Assembly (NCBI RefSeq): GCF_014635665.1
Contig: NZ_BMDG01000003.1
Span: 1 to 64,000, forward strand
Source of the DNA: Isoptericola cucumis
GTDB taxonomy: Bacteria > Actinomycetota > Actinomycetes > Actinomycetales > Cellulomonadaceae
Direction: 5' to 3'
DNA length: 64,000 nucleotides
A program made the position numbers and the translations under genes. A model generated the notes under the pieces. It searched no databases. It worked only from the letters and a program-made list of their open reading frames with translations, and had not been told where the DNA came from. Shown piece after piece: positions 8,204 to 17,252 of the stretch (position 1 is the first letter of the stretch; the number at the start of each line of letters is the position of its first letter).

Positions 8204-9016
8204 ATGGCGGACCAGATCCCCTACACCGTGAACTGCTCGATCCTGCTGACCGACCTGCCGCTCCTCGAGCGCCCGGCGGCGGCCAAGGCCGCCGGTTTCG
8301 ACGGCGTCGAGTTCTGGTGGCCGTTCGCGTCGTCGACGCCGGCCGCCGACGAGATCGACGCGTTCGTCGGCGCGATCGCGGACGCCGGCGTCCAGCTCAC
8401 CGGGCTCAACTTCAACGCCGGCGACATGCCCGGCGGCGACCGCGGCCTGATCTCCTGGCCCGCCCGGTCCGCCGAGCTGCGGGACAACCTCGACGTCGTC
8501 GCGCGCATCGGCGAGCGCACCGGCTGCCGCGCGTTCAACGCGCTGTACGGCAACCGGCAGCCCGGCGAGGACGCCGCCGCGCAGGACGCGCTCGGGGCCG
8601 AGAGCCTGGCCCTCGCGGCGAAGGCCGTCGAGCGCATCGGCGGCACCGTCCTGCTCGAGCCCGTCTCGGGTGCCGACGCCTACCCGCTCAAGACCTCGGA
8701 CGACGCCGTCGCCGTCCTCGACCGGGTGCGCGACGAGCACGACGCGACCAACCTCGGCCTGCTGTTCGACGTCTACCACCTCGCGGTGAACGGGGCAGAC
8801 GTCGACGTCGACCTGAAGAACCACGCCGAGCGCATCGCGCACGTGCAGGTCGCCGACGCCCCCGGGCGCGGTGCCCCGGGCAGCGGCGACCTGCCGATCC
8901 AGCGCTGGATCGGTGACCTGCGCGACGCCGGCTACGCCGGACCGGTCGGGCTCGAGTACAAGACCGCCGACGTCCACCCGTTCGCCTGGCTGCCGCGCGA
9001 GGAGCGCTCCGCCTGA
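8204..9016 (+). CDS. hyi: Hydroxypyruvate isomerase
   Basis: A 270-residue TIM-barrel isomerase interconverting hydroxypyruvate and tartronate semialdehyde. It starts with the family block YTVNCSILLTDLPLLERPAAAK and carries metal-binding residues in LLEPVSG (E152), LLFDVYH (D189), HVQVADAPGR (Q215) and GLEYK (E251). It is the first gene after the operator-bearing promoter, followed by glxR, gcl, glxK and allB, the usual order in allantoin and glyoxylate clusters. No strong Shine-Dalgarno is visible, but the reading frame and homology block start exactly at this ATG. Confidence 0.93.
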   Translation: MADQIPYTVNCSILLTDLPLLERPAAAKAAGFDGVEFWWPFASSTPAADEIDAFVGAIADAGVQLTGLNFNAGDMPGGDRGLISWPARSAELRDNLDVVARIGERTGCRAFNALYGNRQPGEDAAAQDALGAESLALAAKAVERIGGTVLLEPVSGADAYPLKTSDDAVAVLDRVRDEHDATNLGLLFDVYHLAVNGADVDVDLKNHAERIAHVQVADAPGRGAPGSGDLPIQRWIGDLRDAGYAGPVGLEYKTADVHPFAWLPREERSA

Positions 9017-9098
9017 GGCGGAGACGCAGTGCAGGGTGAGGGCCGAGGAACGAGGCACTCGCCCGTAACGAAGTCGCAGACTCGGGCGGCAGAAGACA
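9014..9098 (+). repeat. Intergenic repeat, copy A
   Basis: Starting at the hyi stop codon, about 80 bases align with 11862-11940 after gcl (TGAGGCGGAG, CGAGGCAC, CGCCCG and CGCAGACTCGG shared in order, with small differences). Neither copy codes for a conserved protein. The role is unknown. Confidence 0.7.
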
Positions 9099-9151
9099 CC
9101 GCTCGCTGACGAGAGCGACACCCCAACACCTCACCGGAAGGACACGACAGC

Positions 9152-10030
9152 ATGAGCACCATCGCCTTCATCGGCCTCGGCATCATGGGCAGCCCGATGG
9201 CCGTCCACCTGCAGGACGCCGGTCACGCCGTCGTCGGCTACAACCGCACGGCCGCCAAGGCCCAGCCCCTCGTGGAGGCGGGTGGCACCGCCGCGTCGTC
9301 GGTCGCCGAGGCGGTCAAGGCCGCCGACGTGGTGGCCGTCATGGTCCCCGACTCGGCGGACGTCGAGGCCGTCCTCACGGGCGACGACGGCGTCCTCGTG
9401 AACGCGCAGCCGGGCACCCTGATCGTCGACTTCTCCTCGATCCGCCCGGACGTCACCATCGCGCTCGCCGAGCAGGCGCGTGCCGGCGGGTTCCGCTACC
9501 TCGACGCGCCGGTCTCCGGCGGCGAGGCGGGCGCCAAGAACGCCGCCCTGTCGATCATGGTCGGCGGCGAGGCCGAGGACTTCGCCGCGGCGCAGGACGT
9601 CTTCGACGCCGTGGGCAAGACGATCGTGCACGTCGGCCCGTCCGGCTCCGGCCAGACCGTCAAGGCCGCCAACCAGCTCATCGTCGCGGGCAACATCGCG
9701 CTGCTCGCCGAGGCCGTCGTCTTCCTCGAGGCCTACGGCGTCGACACCGAGGCGGCCGTGAAGGTCCTCGGCGGCGGGCTGGCCGGCTCCGCGGTGCTGA
9801 ACCAGAAGGCCGAGAAGATCCTCGGCCGCGAGTTCGCCCCGGGCTTCCGGATCGACCTGCACCACAAGGACCTGGGGATCTTCACCTCGGCCGCCCGCGA
9901 GGAGGGCGTGGTGGCGCCGGTCGGCGCCGTCGTCGCCCAGCTCATGGCCGCGGCCCGCGCCGCGGGCGACGGCGACCTGGACCACTCCGGCCTGTTCCGC
10001 GCCGTCGCGCGCCTGTCCGGCCGCGACTGA
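9152..10030 (+). CDS. glxR: 2-hydroxy-3-oxopropionate (tartronate semialdehyde) reductase
   Basis: A 292-residue beta-hydroxyacid dehydrogenase that reduces tartronate semialdehyde, made by Gcl, to D-glycerate. The Rossmann glycine motif GLGIMGSPM begins at residue 8, the substrate loop [11 protein letters not shown] at 118-128, and the catalytic lysine is K171 in GQTVKAANQ with N174. Length and motif spacing match GarR/GlxR. A GGAAGGA ribosome site precedes the ATG. It lies between hyi and gcl, so the assignment to the glyoxylate pathway is firm. Confidence 0.94.
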   Translation: MSTIAFIGLGIMGSPMAVHLQDAGHAVVGYNRTAAKAQPLVEAGGTAASSVAEAVKAADVVAVMVPDSADVEAVLTGDDGVLVNAQPGTLIVDFSSIRPDVTIALAEQARAGGFRYLDAPVSGGEAGAKNAALSIMVGGEAEDFAAAQDVFDAVGKTIVHVGPSGSGQTVKAANQLIVAGNIALLAEAVVFLEAYGVDTEAAVKVLGGGLAGSAVLNQKAEKILGREFAPGFRIDLHHKDLGIFTSAAREEGVVAPVGAVVAQLMAAARAAGDGDLDHSGLFRAVARLSGRD

Positions 10031-10076
10031 CGGTCGCGACAGACCCGACACCCCAGCAGACTCGAAGGAGAGCACC

Positions 10077-11864
10077 ATGCCCCGCATGCGCGCGGTAGAC
10101 GCCGCGGTCGCCATCCTGGCGAAGGAGGGCGCCACGGAGGCTTTCGGCCTCCCCGGCGCCGCCATCAACCCGTTCTACGACGCCATGCGCCAGCACGGCG
10201 GCATCCACCACGTGCTCGCGCGGCACGTCGAGGGCGCGTCGCACATGGCCGACGGCTACTCGCGTGCCGCGCGGGGCAACATCGGCGTCTGCATCGGTAC
10301 GTCCGGCCCGGCGGGCACGGACATGATCACCGGCCTGTACGCCGCGTGGGCCGACTCGGTCCCGATGCTGTGCCTCACGGGCCAGGCCCCGGTGGCCAAG
10401 CTCGACAAGGAGGACTTCCAGGCCGTCGACATCGCGTCGATCGCCGCGCCCGTCACCAAGATGGCCAGGACGGTGCTCGAGGCCTCGCAGGTGCCGGGGG
10501 TGTTCGCCAAGGCGTTCCAGCTGATGCGCTCGGGCCGGCCGGGCCCGGTGCTGATCGACCTGCCGATCGACGTCCAGCAGACGGAGATCGACTTCGACCC
10601 CGAGACGTATGCGCCGCTGCCCGTCGAGCGCCCGGATGCCACGCGCGAGCAGGTCGCCACGGCCCTGGACATGCTGCTGGCGGCGGAGCGCCCGCTGATC
10701 GTCGCGGGCGGCGGCATCATCAACGCCGGCGCCGAGGCCGAGCTGGTGGAGCTGGCCGAGACCCTCGGGGTGCCCGTGGTGCCCACGCTCATGGGCTGGG
10801 GCGCCATCGGCGACGATCACCCGCTGGCCGCGGGCATGGTCGGCATCCAGACGTCGCACCGCTACGGCAACGCGACGTTCCTGGAGTCCGACTTCGTGCT
10901 CGGCGTCGGCAACCGGTGGGCCAACCGCCACACCGGCGGCCTGAAGACCTACACCGAGGGCCGCACCTTCGTGCACGTCGACATCGAGCCCACGCAGATC
11001 GGCCGCGTGTTCGCGCCGGACTACGGCGTGGTGTCCGACGCGGGCGCGTTCCTGCGCGCCGCGCTCGAGGTCGCCGCCGAGCGCAGGGCCGCCGGCCGGG
11101 TGCCGGACTACACGGCCTGGGCCGCCTCCGCGCAGGAGCGCAAGGGCACGCTGCAGCGCAAGACGCACTTCACCGAGGTGCCGATCAAGCCGCAGCGGGT
11201 GTACGAGGAGATGAACAAGGCCTTCGGCCGCGACACCGTCTACGTCACGACCATCGGGCTGTCGCAGATCGCCGGCGCCCAGCTGCTGCACACGTACCAC
11301 CCGCGGCACTGGATCAACGCCGGCCAGGCGGGCCCCCTGGGCTGGACCGGACCCGCTGCCCTGGGCGTGTCCCGCGCGCTCCCGGGCGGGAACGTCGTCG
11401 CGCTCTCCGGGGACTACGACTTCCAGTTCATGCTGGAGGAGCTGGCCGTGGGCGCCCAGCACCACCTGCCGTACGTGCACGTCGTGGTGAACAACGCCTA
11501 CCTGGGCCTCATCCGCCAGTCGCAGCGCGCGTTCGACATGGACTTCCACGTGTCCCTCGCGTTCGACAACATCAACATGGGCCGCAGCGAGGGCGAGCCC
11601 GAGGGCTACGGCGTCGACCACGTCAAGGTCGCCGAGGCGCTCGGCTGCAAGGCGATCCGGGTCTCCGACCCGGAGGACCTGGGCGCCGCGTTCGCGAAGG
11701 CTCAGGCCATGACGGCCGAGCTGCAGGTGCCGGTCGTGGTCGAGGTCATCCTCGAGCGCGTCACGAACATCGCGATGGGCGCCGAGCTCAACGGGGTCAA
11801 CGAGTTCGAGGACCTGGCGATCTCCGCCGCGGACTCGCCGACCGCGATCGCGCTCCTCGACTGA
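10077..11864 (+). CDS. gcl: Glyoxylate carboligase
   Basis: A 595-residue thiamine-diphosphate enzyme that joins two glyoxylates to tartronate semialdehyde with loss of CO2. It resembles acetohydroxyacid synthase but has [13 protein letters not shown] with valine at residue 51, where AHAS-type enzymes have the otherwise universal glutamate. That Val51 is the known mark of glyoxylate carboligase and separates this gene from ilvB at 32002. The ThDP-binding segment starts at GDYDFQFM near residue 446 and runs to [17 protein letters not shown] precedes the ATG. Confidence 0.96.
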   Translation: MPRMRAVDAAVAILAKEGATEAFGLPGAAINPFYDAMRQHGGIHHVLARHVEGASHMADGYSRAARGNIGVCIGTSGPAGTDMITGLYAAWADSVPMLCLTGQAPVAKLDKEDFQAVDIASIAAPVTKMARTVLEASQVPGVFAKAFQLMRSGRPGPVLIDLPIDVQQTEIDFDPETYAPLPVERPDATREQVATALDMLLAAERPLIVAGGGIINAGAEAELVELAETLGVPVVPTLMGWGAIGDDHPLAAGMVGIQTSHRYGNATFLESDFVLGVGNRWANRHTGGLKTYTEGRTFVHVDIEPTQIGRVFAPDYGVVSDAGAFLRAALEVAAERRAAGRVPDYTAWAASAQERKGTLQRKTHFTEVPIKPQRVYEEMNKAFGRDTVYVTTIGLSQIAGAQLLHTYHPRHWINAGQAGPLGWTGPAALGVSRALPGGNVVALSGDYDFQFMLEELAVGAQHHLPYVHVVVNNAYLGLIRQSQRAFDMDFHVSLAFDNINMGRSEGEPEGYGVDHVKVAEALGCKAIRVSDPEDLGAAFAKAQAMTAELQVPVVVEVILERVTNIAMGAELNGVNEFEDLAISAADSPTAIALLD

Positions 11865-11940
11865 GGCGGAGGTGCAGCGAAGGGTGGGGGCGAGGGACGA
11901 GGCACCCCGCCCGGAGCGGAACCGCAGACTCGGTCGACGA
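11862..11940 (+). repeat. Intergenic repeat, copy B
   Basis: Second copy of the ~80-base sequence seen after hyi; it too begins at the upstream stop codon (that of gcl). See the entry at 9014. Confidence 0.7.
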
Positions 11941-11991
11941 CGGAATGGACTGAGGCGACGGCATGAGGCGACCGAGGAAAGGGGAGGGACG

Positions 11992-13188
11992 ATGACGACG
12001 ACGGACCGCGCGCCGCGCGTGCTGCTGGCCCCTGACAAGTTCAAGGGCTCGCTGTCCGCGGGCGAGGTGGCCGCCCACCTGGCGGCGGGCCTGCGCCGCG
12101 CGGTGCCGGACGTCGTCACGGACGAGCTCCCCGTCGCCGACGGCGGCGAGGGCACCCTCGAGGCCGCCCTCGCCGCCGGCTGCACGCCGGTCGACCTGGT
12201 GGCGACGGGTCCCCTCGGGGAGCCGGTCGCGACCCGGTACGCCCGGCGCGGGACGACGGCCGTCGTCGAGATGGCGGCCGTCAGCGGGCTCGCGATGGTC
12301 CGGCCCGGCCGGGCGACGGCGCTCGCGGCCACGTCGCGTGGCCTGGGGGAGCTCGTGGCCCACGCGCTCGACGCGGGGGCGCGGGAGATCGTCGTCGGTG
12401 TCGGCGGCTCGGCCAGCACCGACGGGGGCGCGGGGATGCTCGCCGCGCTGGGCGCCCGGCTCACCTCCGGGGCGGGCGACGTCGCCGACGGCGGCGGCCA
12501 CCTGCACGAGATCACGGACGTCGACCTCGCCGGGCTGCACCCGGCCCTCGCGGAGACGGAGATCGTCCTCGCGAGCGACGTGGACAACCCGCTGCTCGGC
12601 GAGCACGGGGCGGCCGCGGTGTACGGACCTCAGAAGGGTGCCGACCCGGCGACGCTGGCCGAGCTCGAGCTGGGCCTCGCGACCTGGGTCGACGTCCTGG
12701 CGACCGTGGGCGTCACGGGCGCGCGCGACCACGCGGCCGCGGCCGGCGCGGGGGCCGCCGGCGGGGTGGGTTTCGCCTGCCTGCTGCTGGGCGCGGTGCG
12801 GCGGCCGGGCGTCGAGGAGGTGCTCGCGCTCACGGGCTTCGCGGACCGCCTCGTGGGCGTGGACCTCGTCGTGACCGGCGAGGGCAGCCTCGACGCCCAG
12901 TCCCTGCACGGCAAGACGCCGGTCGGGGTCGCGGCCGCCGCGGCCGCGGCCGGCGTCCCCGCCGTCGCGGTGTGCGGGCGCAGCGGCCTCACCGCCGCGC
13001 AGGCCGCCGCCGCCGGGCTCGGTGCGGTGCACGCGCTCACGGACGTCGAACCCGACGTCGGCCGCTGCATCGCCGAGGCCGGGCCCCTCCTGGAGTCGCT
13101 CGCCCCGCGGCTCGCCGACCATCTGCCGACGCCGGTCGCGCTCCACGCCGCCGGCGCCGAGACCTCTACCTCCTGGGAGCACGCATGA
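11992..13188 (+). CDS. glxK: Glycerate kinase
   Basis: A 398-residue GarK/GlxK-type glycerate kinase that phosphorylates D-glycerate and so feeds glyoxylate carbon into glycolysis. The N-terminal [11 protein letters not shown] and the VADGGEGT and [16 protein letters not shown] glycine-rich blocks are family hallmarks. I chose the ATG at 11992, which has GGGGAGGGAC immediately upstream and starts seven residues before the conserved strand; a longer in-frame reading would cover the intergenic repeat. The stop overlaps the allB start in ATGA. The C-terminal ~20 residues are variable. Confidence 0.92.
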   Translation: MTTTDRAPRVLLAPDKFKGSLSAGEVAAHLAAGLRRAVPDVVTDELPVADGGEGTLEAALAAGCTPVDLVATGPLGEPVATRYARRGTTAVVEMAAVSGLAMVRPGRATALAATSRGLGELVAHALDAGAREIVVGVGGSASTDGGAGMLAALGARLTSGAGDVADGGGHLHEITDVDLAGLHPALAETEIVLASDVDNPLLGEHGAAAVYGPQKGADPATLAELELGLATWVDVLATVGVTGARDHAAAAGAGAAGGVGFACLLLGAVRRPGVEEVLALTGFADRLVGVDLVVTGEGSLDAQSLHGKTPVGVAAAAAAAGVPAVAVCGRSGLTAAQAAAAGLGAVHALTDVEPDVGRCIAEAGPLLESLAPRLADHLPTPVALHAAGAETSTSWEHA

Positions 13189-14561
13189 CCACTGCCGCCA
13201 CGACCGGCCCCGGCGACGACGCCACGCCGGACGGCCTCTTCGACCTCGTCCTCCGCGCCGCGCGCGCCGTGCTCCCCGAGGGGGAGCGGGCCGTCGAGGT
13301 CGGTGTCTCGGGCGGCCGCGTCGCCGCCGTCGCGCCGCTCGGCACGGGCCTGAGATGCGCCGAGGTGGTCGAGCTGGCCGACGACGAGGTGCTGCTGCCG
13401 GGCCTCGTCGACTCGCACGTGCACGTCAACGAGCCGGGCCGCACCGAGTGGGAGGGGTTCGCCTCCGCGACGCGCGCCGCCGCGGCGGGCGGCGTCACGA
13501 CCATCGTCGACATGCCGCTCAACTCGCTGCCGCCCACCACGACCGTCGAGCACCTCGACGTCAAGCGCGAGCGCGCCGCCGGGCAGGCTTTCGTCGACGT
13601 CGGGTTCTGGGGCGGTGCGGTGCCGGGCAACACGGCCGACCTGCGGCCGCTGCACGACGAGGGCGTCTTCGGCTTCAAGTGCTTCCTGGCCGACTCCGGG
13701 GTGCCGGAGTTCCGCCACCTGGAGGCCGACGAGCTGCGCGCGGACCTCGCCGAGCTGAAGACCTTCGACGGCCTGATGATCGTGCACGCGGAGGACCCGG
13801 GCGCGCTCTCGGGGGCCCCGCAGGCGCCGGGGCGCCGGTACAGCGACTTCCTCGCCTCGCGGCCGGCGACGGCGGAGTCCACCGCGATCGCCGCGGTCGT
13901 CGACGCCGCCCGTGCGACGGGCGCCCGCGCGCACGTGCTGCACCTGTCCGACGCGGACTCGCTGCCGCTGATCGCCGCGGCCCGGGCCGACGGCGTGCGG
14001 CTCACGGTGGAGACCTGCCCGCACTACCTGTCGCTGGACGCGGACCACGTGCCGGACGGCGCGACGGCGTACAAGTGCTGCCCGCCGATCCGCGAGTCCG
14101 CCAACCAGGACCGCCTGTGGCAGGGGCTGCTCGACGGGGTGATCGACGTCGTCGTGACCGACCACTCCCCGGCGACCGCCGACCTCAAGGAGCCCGTGGA
14201 CGGCGACTTCGCCGCCGCCTGGGGCGGGGTGGCCTCGCTGCAGCTCGGGCTCGCGGTGGTGTGGACCGAGGCGCGGCGCCGGGGCGTCCCGCTCGAGCGT
14301 GTGGTGCGGTGGATGTCGGCCGGGCCCGCGGGGCTCGTCGGGCTCGAGCGCAAGGGCGCGATCGCGGTGGGCAAGGACGCGGACCTCGTGGTGTTCGCGC
14401 CGGAGGCGACGTTCGTCGTCGAGCCTGCCCGCCTGCACCACAAGAACCCGGTGACCCCGTACGCGGGCCGCGACCTGACCGGCGTCGTGCGGCGCACGCT
14501 GCTGCGCGGTGCCGAGGTGACCGACGAGCCCGCGGGCACGCTGCTGCGCCGCGAGGGCTGA
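13185..14561 (+). CDS. allB: Allantoinase
   Basis: A 458-residue cyclic amidohydrolase that opens allantoin to allantoate. Zinc-site residues are visible in order: HVH (H78, H80) in [10 protein letters not shown], the lysine that is normally carboxylated (K165) in GFKCFL, H201 in IVHAED, H253 in VLHLSD and D326 in VTDHSP. The KCF context and [10 protein letters not shown] fit allantoinase better than dihydropyrimidinase or dihydroorotase. It is translationally coupled to glxK, so allantoin opening and glyoxylate use share one transcript. The next enzyme (allantoate amidohydrolase or allantoicase) is not found nearby. Confidence 0.93.
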   Translation: MTTAATTGPGDDATPDGLFDLVLRAARAVLPEGERAVEVGVSGGRVAAVAPLGTGLRCAEVVELADDEVLLPGLVDSHVHVNEPGRTEWEGFASATRAAAAGGVTTIVDMPLNSLPPTTTVEHLDVKRERAAGQAFVDVGFWGGAVPGNTADLRPLHDEGVFGFKCFLADSGVPEFRHLEADELRADLAELKTFDGLMIVHAEDPGALSGAPQAPGRRYSDFLASRPATAESTAIAAVVDAARATGARAHVLHLSDADSLPLIAAARADGVRLTVETCPHYLSLDADHVPDGATAYKCCPPIRESANQDRLWQGLLDGVIDVVVTDHSPATADLKEPVDGDFAAAWGGVASLQLGLAVVWTEARRRGVPLERVVRWMSAGPAGLVGLERKGAIAVGKDADLVVFAPEATFVVEPARLHHKNPVTPYAGRDLTGVVRRTLLRGAEVTDEPAGTLLRREG

Positions 14562-14600
14562 CGGCTCGGCCGCCCGAGCCCGCGACGACCCCCGACCGAG

Positions 14601-14628
14601 AACGCACGAGGAAGAACGCACGAGGAAG
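14601..14628 (+). repeat. Duplicated ribosome-binding-site unit before bcp
   Basis: AACGCACGAGGAAG is present twice in tandem (14601-14614 and 14615-14628). Each copy carries an AGGAAG Shine-Dalgarno-like core; only the second is at normal distance from the ATG at 14638. Confidence 0.8.
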
Positions 14629-14637
14629 AACGACGAC

Positions 14638-15111
14638 ATGACGCGACTGCAGACCGGCGACACCGCCCCCGACTTCACCCTGCCCGACACCGGCGGCGCG
14701 GCCGTCTCCCTCGCCGCGGTACGTGCCGCGGCCGACAAGGGCGTCGTCGTGTACTTCTACCCGAGGGCCGGGACGCCGGGGTGCACCACGGAGGCCTGCG
14801 ACTTCCGCGACAACCTCGCGTCGCTCGCCGGGGCCGGCTACGCCGTCGTCGGCGTCTCGGCCGACCCGGTGGAGGCGATCCGCGCGTTCGCGGAGGCCGA
14901 GCACCTGACGTTCCCGCTGCTGTCCGACGCCGACCACGCGGTGGCCGACGTGTACGGCGCGTGGGGGCCGAAGACGTTCGACGGCCGGACCTTCGACGGC
15001 GTGCACCGGTGCACGTTCGTCGTCGAGCGGGACGGCACCCTGCGGTCCGCGGAGTACGACGTCGAGGCCACCGGGCACGTGGCGGCGCTGCGCGCGGCGC
15101 TGGGTGCCTGA
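14638..15111 (+). CDS. bcp: Thiol peroxidase of the BCP/PrxQ type
   Basis: A 157-residue peroxiredoxin that reduces H2O2 and organic peroxides using thioredoxin. The peroxidatic cysteine C49 is in TPGCTTEACDFRD and the resolving cysteine C54 is five residues later, the PrxQ pattern. It is cytoplasmic, with no signal peptide. It lies 76 bases after allB in the same direction and may be read from the glyoxylate operon. Urate oxidase in the adjoining operon makes H2O2, which could be the reason for its location; this is inference. Confidence 0.93.
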   Translation: MTRLQTGDTAPDFTLPDTGGAAVSLAAVRAAADKGVVVYFYPRAGTPGCTTEACDFRDNLASLAGAGYAVVGVSADPVEAIRAFAEAEHLTFPLLSDADHAVADVYGAWGPKTFDGRTFDGVHRCTFVVERDGTLRSAEYDVEATGHVAALRAALGA

Positions 15112-15127
15112 GCGACGCCGGACGCGC

Positions 15128-15178
15128 TATGGTGGCCGTGATTTCCATCAGGCGTAATTTCCATTCCACTGAGCAACG
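15128..15178 (+). promoter_or_regulatory. Candidate promoter and operator of malate synthase
   Basis: TATGGT (15128-15133) is a possible -10 box. TTCC half-sites begin at 15143 and 15164, again 21 bp apart; the first forms TTCC-N7-GTAA (one mismatch to the motif), while the second has a poor right half. ATTTCCAT is also directly repeated at 15141-15148 and 15157-15164. Weaker than the sites before uraD, hyi and allE. Confidence 0.45.
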
Positions 15179-15196
15179 AAGCAAGGAGGCACTGTC

Positions 15197-16783
15197 GTGG
15201 AGCTCCCCGACGGGCTGACCATCACCGGCGAGATCGGTGAGCGTGATCGTGAGGTCCTGACCCCGGCCGCGCTGGACCTGATCGTGACCCTGCACCGTGA
15301 GCTGGGCGCCCGGCGTCTGGAGCTGCTGGAGGCGCGGCAGCGTCGCCGCGACGACCTGGCAAACGGCGGCACGCTCGACTTCCTGCCCCAGACGGCGCAC
15401 GTGCGCGCGGACGACTCGTGGAAGGTCGCCCCGCCGGCACCCGGGCTGGTGGACCGGCGGGTGGAGATCACCGGGCCGACGGACCGCAAGATGACGGTCA
15501 ACGCGCTGAACTCGGGCGCCAAGGCGTGGCTGGCGGACCAGGAGGACGCGAACACGCCGCGCTGGGACGCGGTGGTGGGCGGCCAGCTGAACCTGCTGGA
15601 CGCGATCGAGCGGCGGATCGACTTCACGAACGAGGCGGGCAAGTCGTACGCCCTGAAGCCGGACGACGAGCTCGCGACGATCATCGTGCGCCCGCGCGGG
15701 TGGCACCTGAACGAGAAGCACGTGCTCGTCGACGGCCAGGAGACCTCCGGGTCGCTGGTGGACTTCGCGCTGTACGTCGCGACGGCGGGCCTGCGGCAGA
15801 TCGCCAAGGGCCTCGGGCCGTACTTCTACCTGCCCAAGATGGAGTCGCACCTGGAGGCGCGGCTGTGGAACGACGCGTTCGTCATCGCGCAGGACGCCCT
15901 CGGCATCCCGCGCGGCACGATCCGTGCCACGGTGCTCATCGAGACGATCCCGGCGGCGTTCGAGATGGAGGAGATCCTCTACGAGCTGCGCGAGCACTCG
16001 TCCGGCCTCAACGCCGGGCGCTGGGACTACCTCTTCTCCGTGGTGAAGAACTTCCGCACCCGCGGGCACGAGTTCCTGCTGCCGGACCGCAACCAGATCA
16101 CGATGACGGTGCCGTTCATGCGCGCGTACACGGAGCTGCTGGTGGCGACGTGCCACAAGCGCGGCGCGCACGCGATCGGCGGTATGGCGGCGTTCATCCC
16201 GTCCAAGGACGAGGAGGCCAACGCGAACGCGTACGCCAAGGTGCGCGCCGACAAGGCGCGCGAGGCCGGCGACGGGTTCGACGGGTCCTGGGTGGCGCAC
16301 CCGGGCATGGTCGCCACGTGCAAGGAGGTCTTCACCGAGGTGCTCGGCGAGCGGCCGAACCAGATCGAGCGCACCCGTGAGGACGTGCAGGTGACCGCCG
16401 CGGACCTGCTCGCGGTCGACAAGACCCCGGGCACCGTCACCGAGGCCGGGCTGCGCAACAACATCTCGGTCGGGATCCAGTACCTGCACGCCTGGCTGGG
16501 CGGCCTGGGCGCGGTCGCGATCTTCGGGCTCATGGAGGACGCCGCGACCGCGGAGATCTCCCGCTCGCAGGTGTGGCAGTGGCTGCACAACGAGGTCACG
16601 CTCGCCGACACCGGCGCGACGGTGACCCGCGAGCTGGTCGACCGGATCGTGGCCGAGGAGGTCGCGAAGCTGCCGGGCGACGCGGGCGACTACGACGTCG
16701 CGCGCAGCACCTTCATGGAGGTGGCTGTGGCCGACGAGTACGTCGACTTCCTCACGACCGCCGCCTACGAGCGGATGGCCTGA
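15197..16783 (+). CDS. aceB: Malate synthase A
   Basis: Condenses glyoxylate with acetyl-CoA to malate. At 528 residues it is the A isoform, not the ~730-residue G isoform. The signature SSGLNAGRWDYLFSVVKNF is present near residue 269, with RATVLIETIPAAFEMEEIL and the acidic NNISVGIQYLHAWLGGLGAV region downstream. It starts with GTG; AAGGAGG lies eight bases upstream. Isocitrate lyase is not nearby, while glyoxylate-producing purine genes are, so its main role here is probably purine-derived glyoxylate. It probably has its own promoter. Confidence 0.96.
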   Translation: MELPDGLTITGEIGERDREVLTPAALDLIVTLHRELGARRLELLEARQRRRDDLANGGTLDFLPQTAHVRADDSWKVAPPAPGLVDRRVEITGPTDRKMTVNALNSGAKAWLADQEDANTPRWDAVVGGQLNLLDAIERRIDFTNEAGKSYALKPDDELATIIVRPRGWHLNEKHVLVDGQETSGSLVDFALYVATAGLRQIAKGLGPYFYLPKMESHLEARLWNDAFVIAQDALGIPRGTIRATVLIETIPAAFEMEEILYELREHSSGLNAGRWDYLFSVVKNFRTRGHEFLLPDRNQITMTVPFMRAYTELLVATCHKRGAHAIGGMAAFIPSKDEEANANAYAKVRADKAREAGDGFDGSWVAHPGMVATCKEVFTEVLGERPNQIERTREDVQVTAADLLAVDKTPGTVTEAGLRNNISVGIQYLHAWLGGLGAVAIFGLMEDAATAEISRSQVWQWLHNEVTLADTGATVTRELVDRIVAEEVAKLPGDAGDYDVARSTFMEVAVADEYVDFLTTAAYERMA

Positions 16784-16858
16784 CCCGGAGCCCGAGCTCC
16801 CGCAGGACCATCGACAGGGCGGGCGCAGCGCGACGGGGGCGCCGCGCCCGGCCCGCGG

Positions 16859-16898
16859 AGCGGCCGGCACCACGTCCCAGGGACGGGTGCCGGCCGCT
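16859..16898. terminator. Terminator after malate synthase
   Basis: A 13-bp perfect outer stem (16859-16871 with 16886-16898) encloses a small GTCC/GGAC inner pairing. It lies about 75 bases after the aceB stop. Confidence 0.7.
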
Positions 16899-16941
16899 TC
16901 GTCGTCCCCCCGGGCGGGGCCCTGCGAGGGGCGCGGACCAC

Positions 16942-16947
16942 TAGACT
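16942..16947 (+). promoter_or_regulatory. -10 box of gatCAB, leaderless-type
   Basis: TAGACT ends seven bases before the gatC ATG and no Shine-Dalgarno is visible, the layout of a leaderless transcript. No clear -35 box. Confidence 0.55.
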
Positions 16948-16954
16948 GGCGGCC

Positions 16955-17251
16955 ATGTCCACCATCTCCCGAGACGAGGTCGCGCGCGTCGCCGCCCTGG
17001 CCCGCATCGACCTGCGACCGGAGGAGGTCGACCGGCTCGCCGGCGAGCTCGACGTCATCGTCGAGTCGATCGCCCGCGTGAGCGAGGTCGCCACCCCGGA
17101 CGTGCCCGCGACGAGCCACCCGCTGCCCATGACGAACGTGTTCCGCGAGGACGTCCCCGTCCCCGCGCTCCCGGTCGCCGACGTGCTCGCCTCCGCGCCG
17201 GACGCGCAGGACGGTCGCTTCGCCGTGCCGCAGATCCTCGGGGAGGAGTGA
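16955..17251 (+). CDS. gatC: Asp-tRNA(Asn)/Glu-tRNA(Gln) amidotransferase subunit C
   Basis: This 98-residue subunit wraps around and stabilises the GatA-GatB complex, which converts misacylated Glu-tRNA(Gln) and Asp-tRNA(Asn) to Gln-tRNA(Gln) and Asn-tRNA(Asn). It has the typical opening [28 protein letters not shown] and the VFREDVP segment followed by [14 protein letters not shown] at the C-terminus. It is first in the operon gatC-gatA-gatB-acetyltransferase, with one base between it and gatA. Confidence 0.95.
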   Translation: MSTISRDEVARVAALARIDLRPEEVDRLAGELDVIVESIARVSEVATPDVPATSHPLPMTNVFREDVPVPALPVADVLASAPDAQDGRFAVPQILGEE

Positions 17252-17252
17252 G

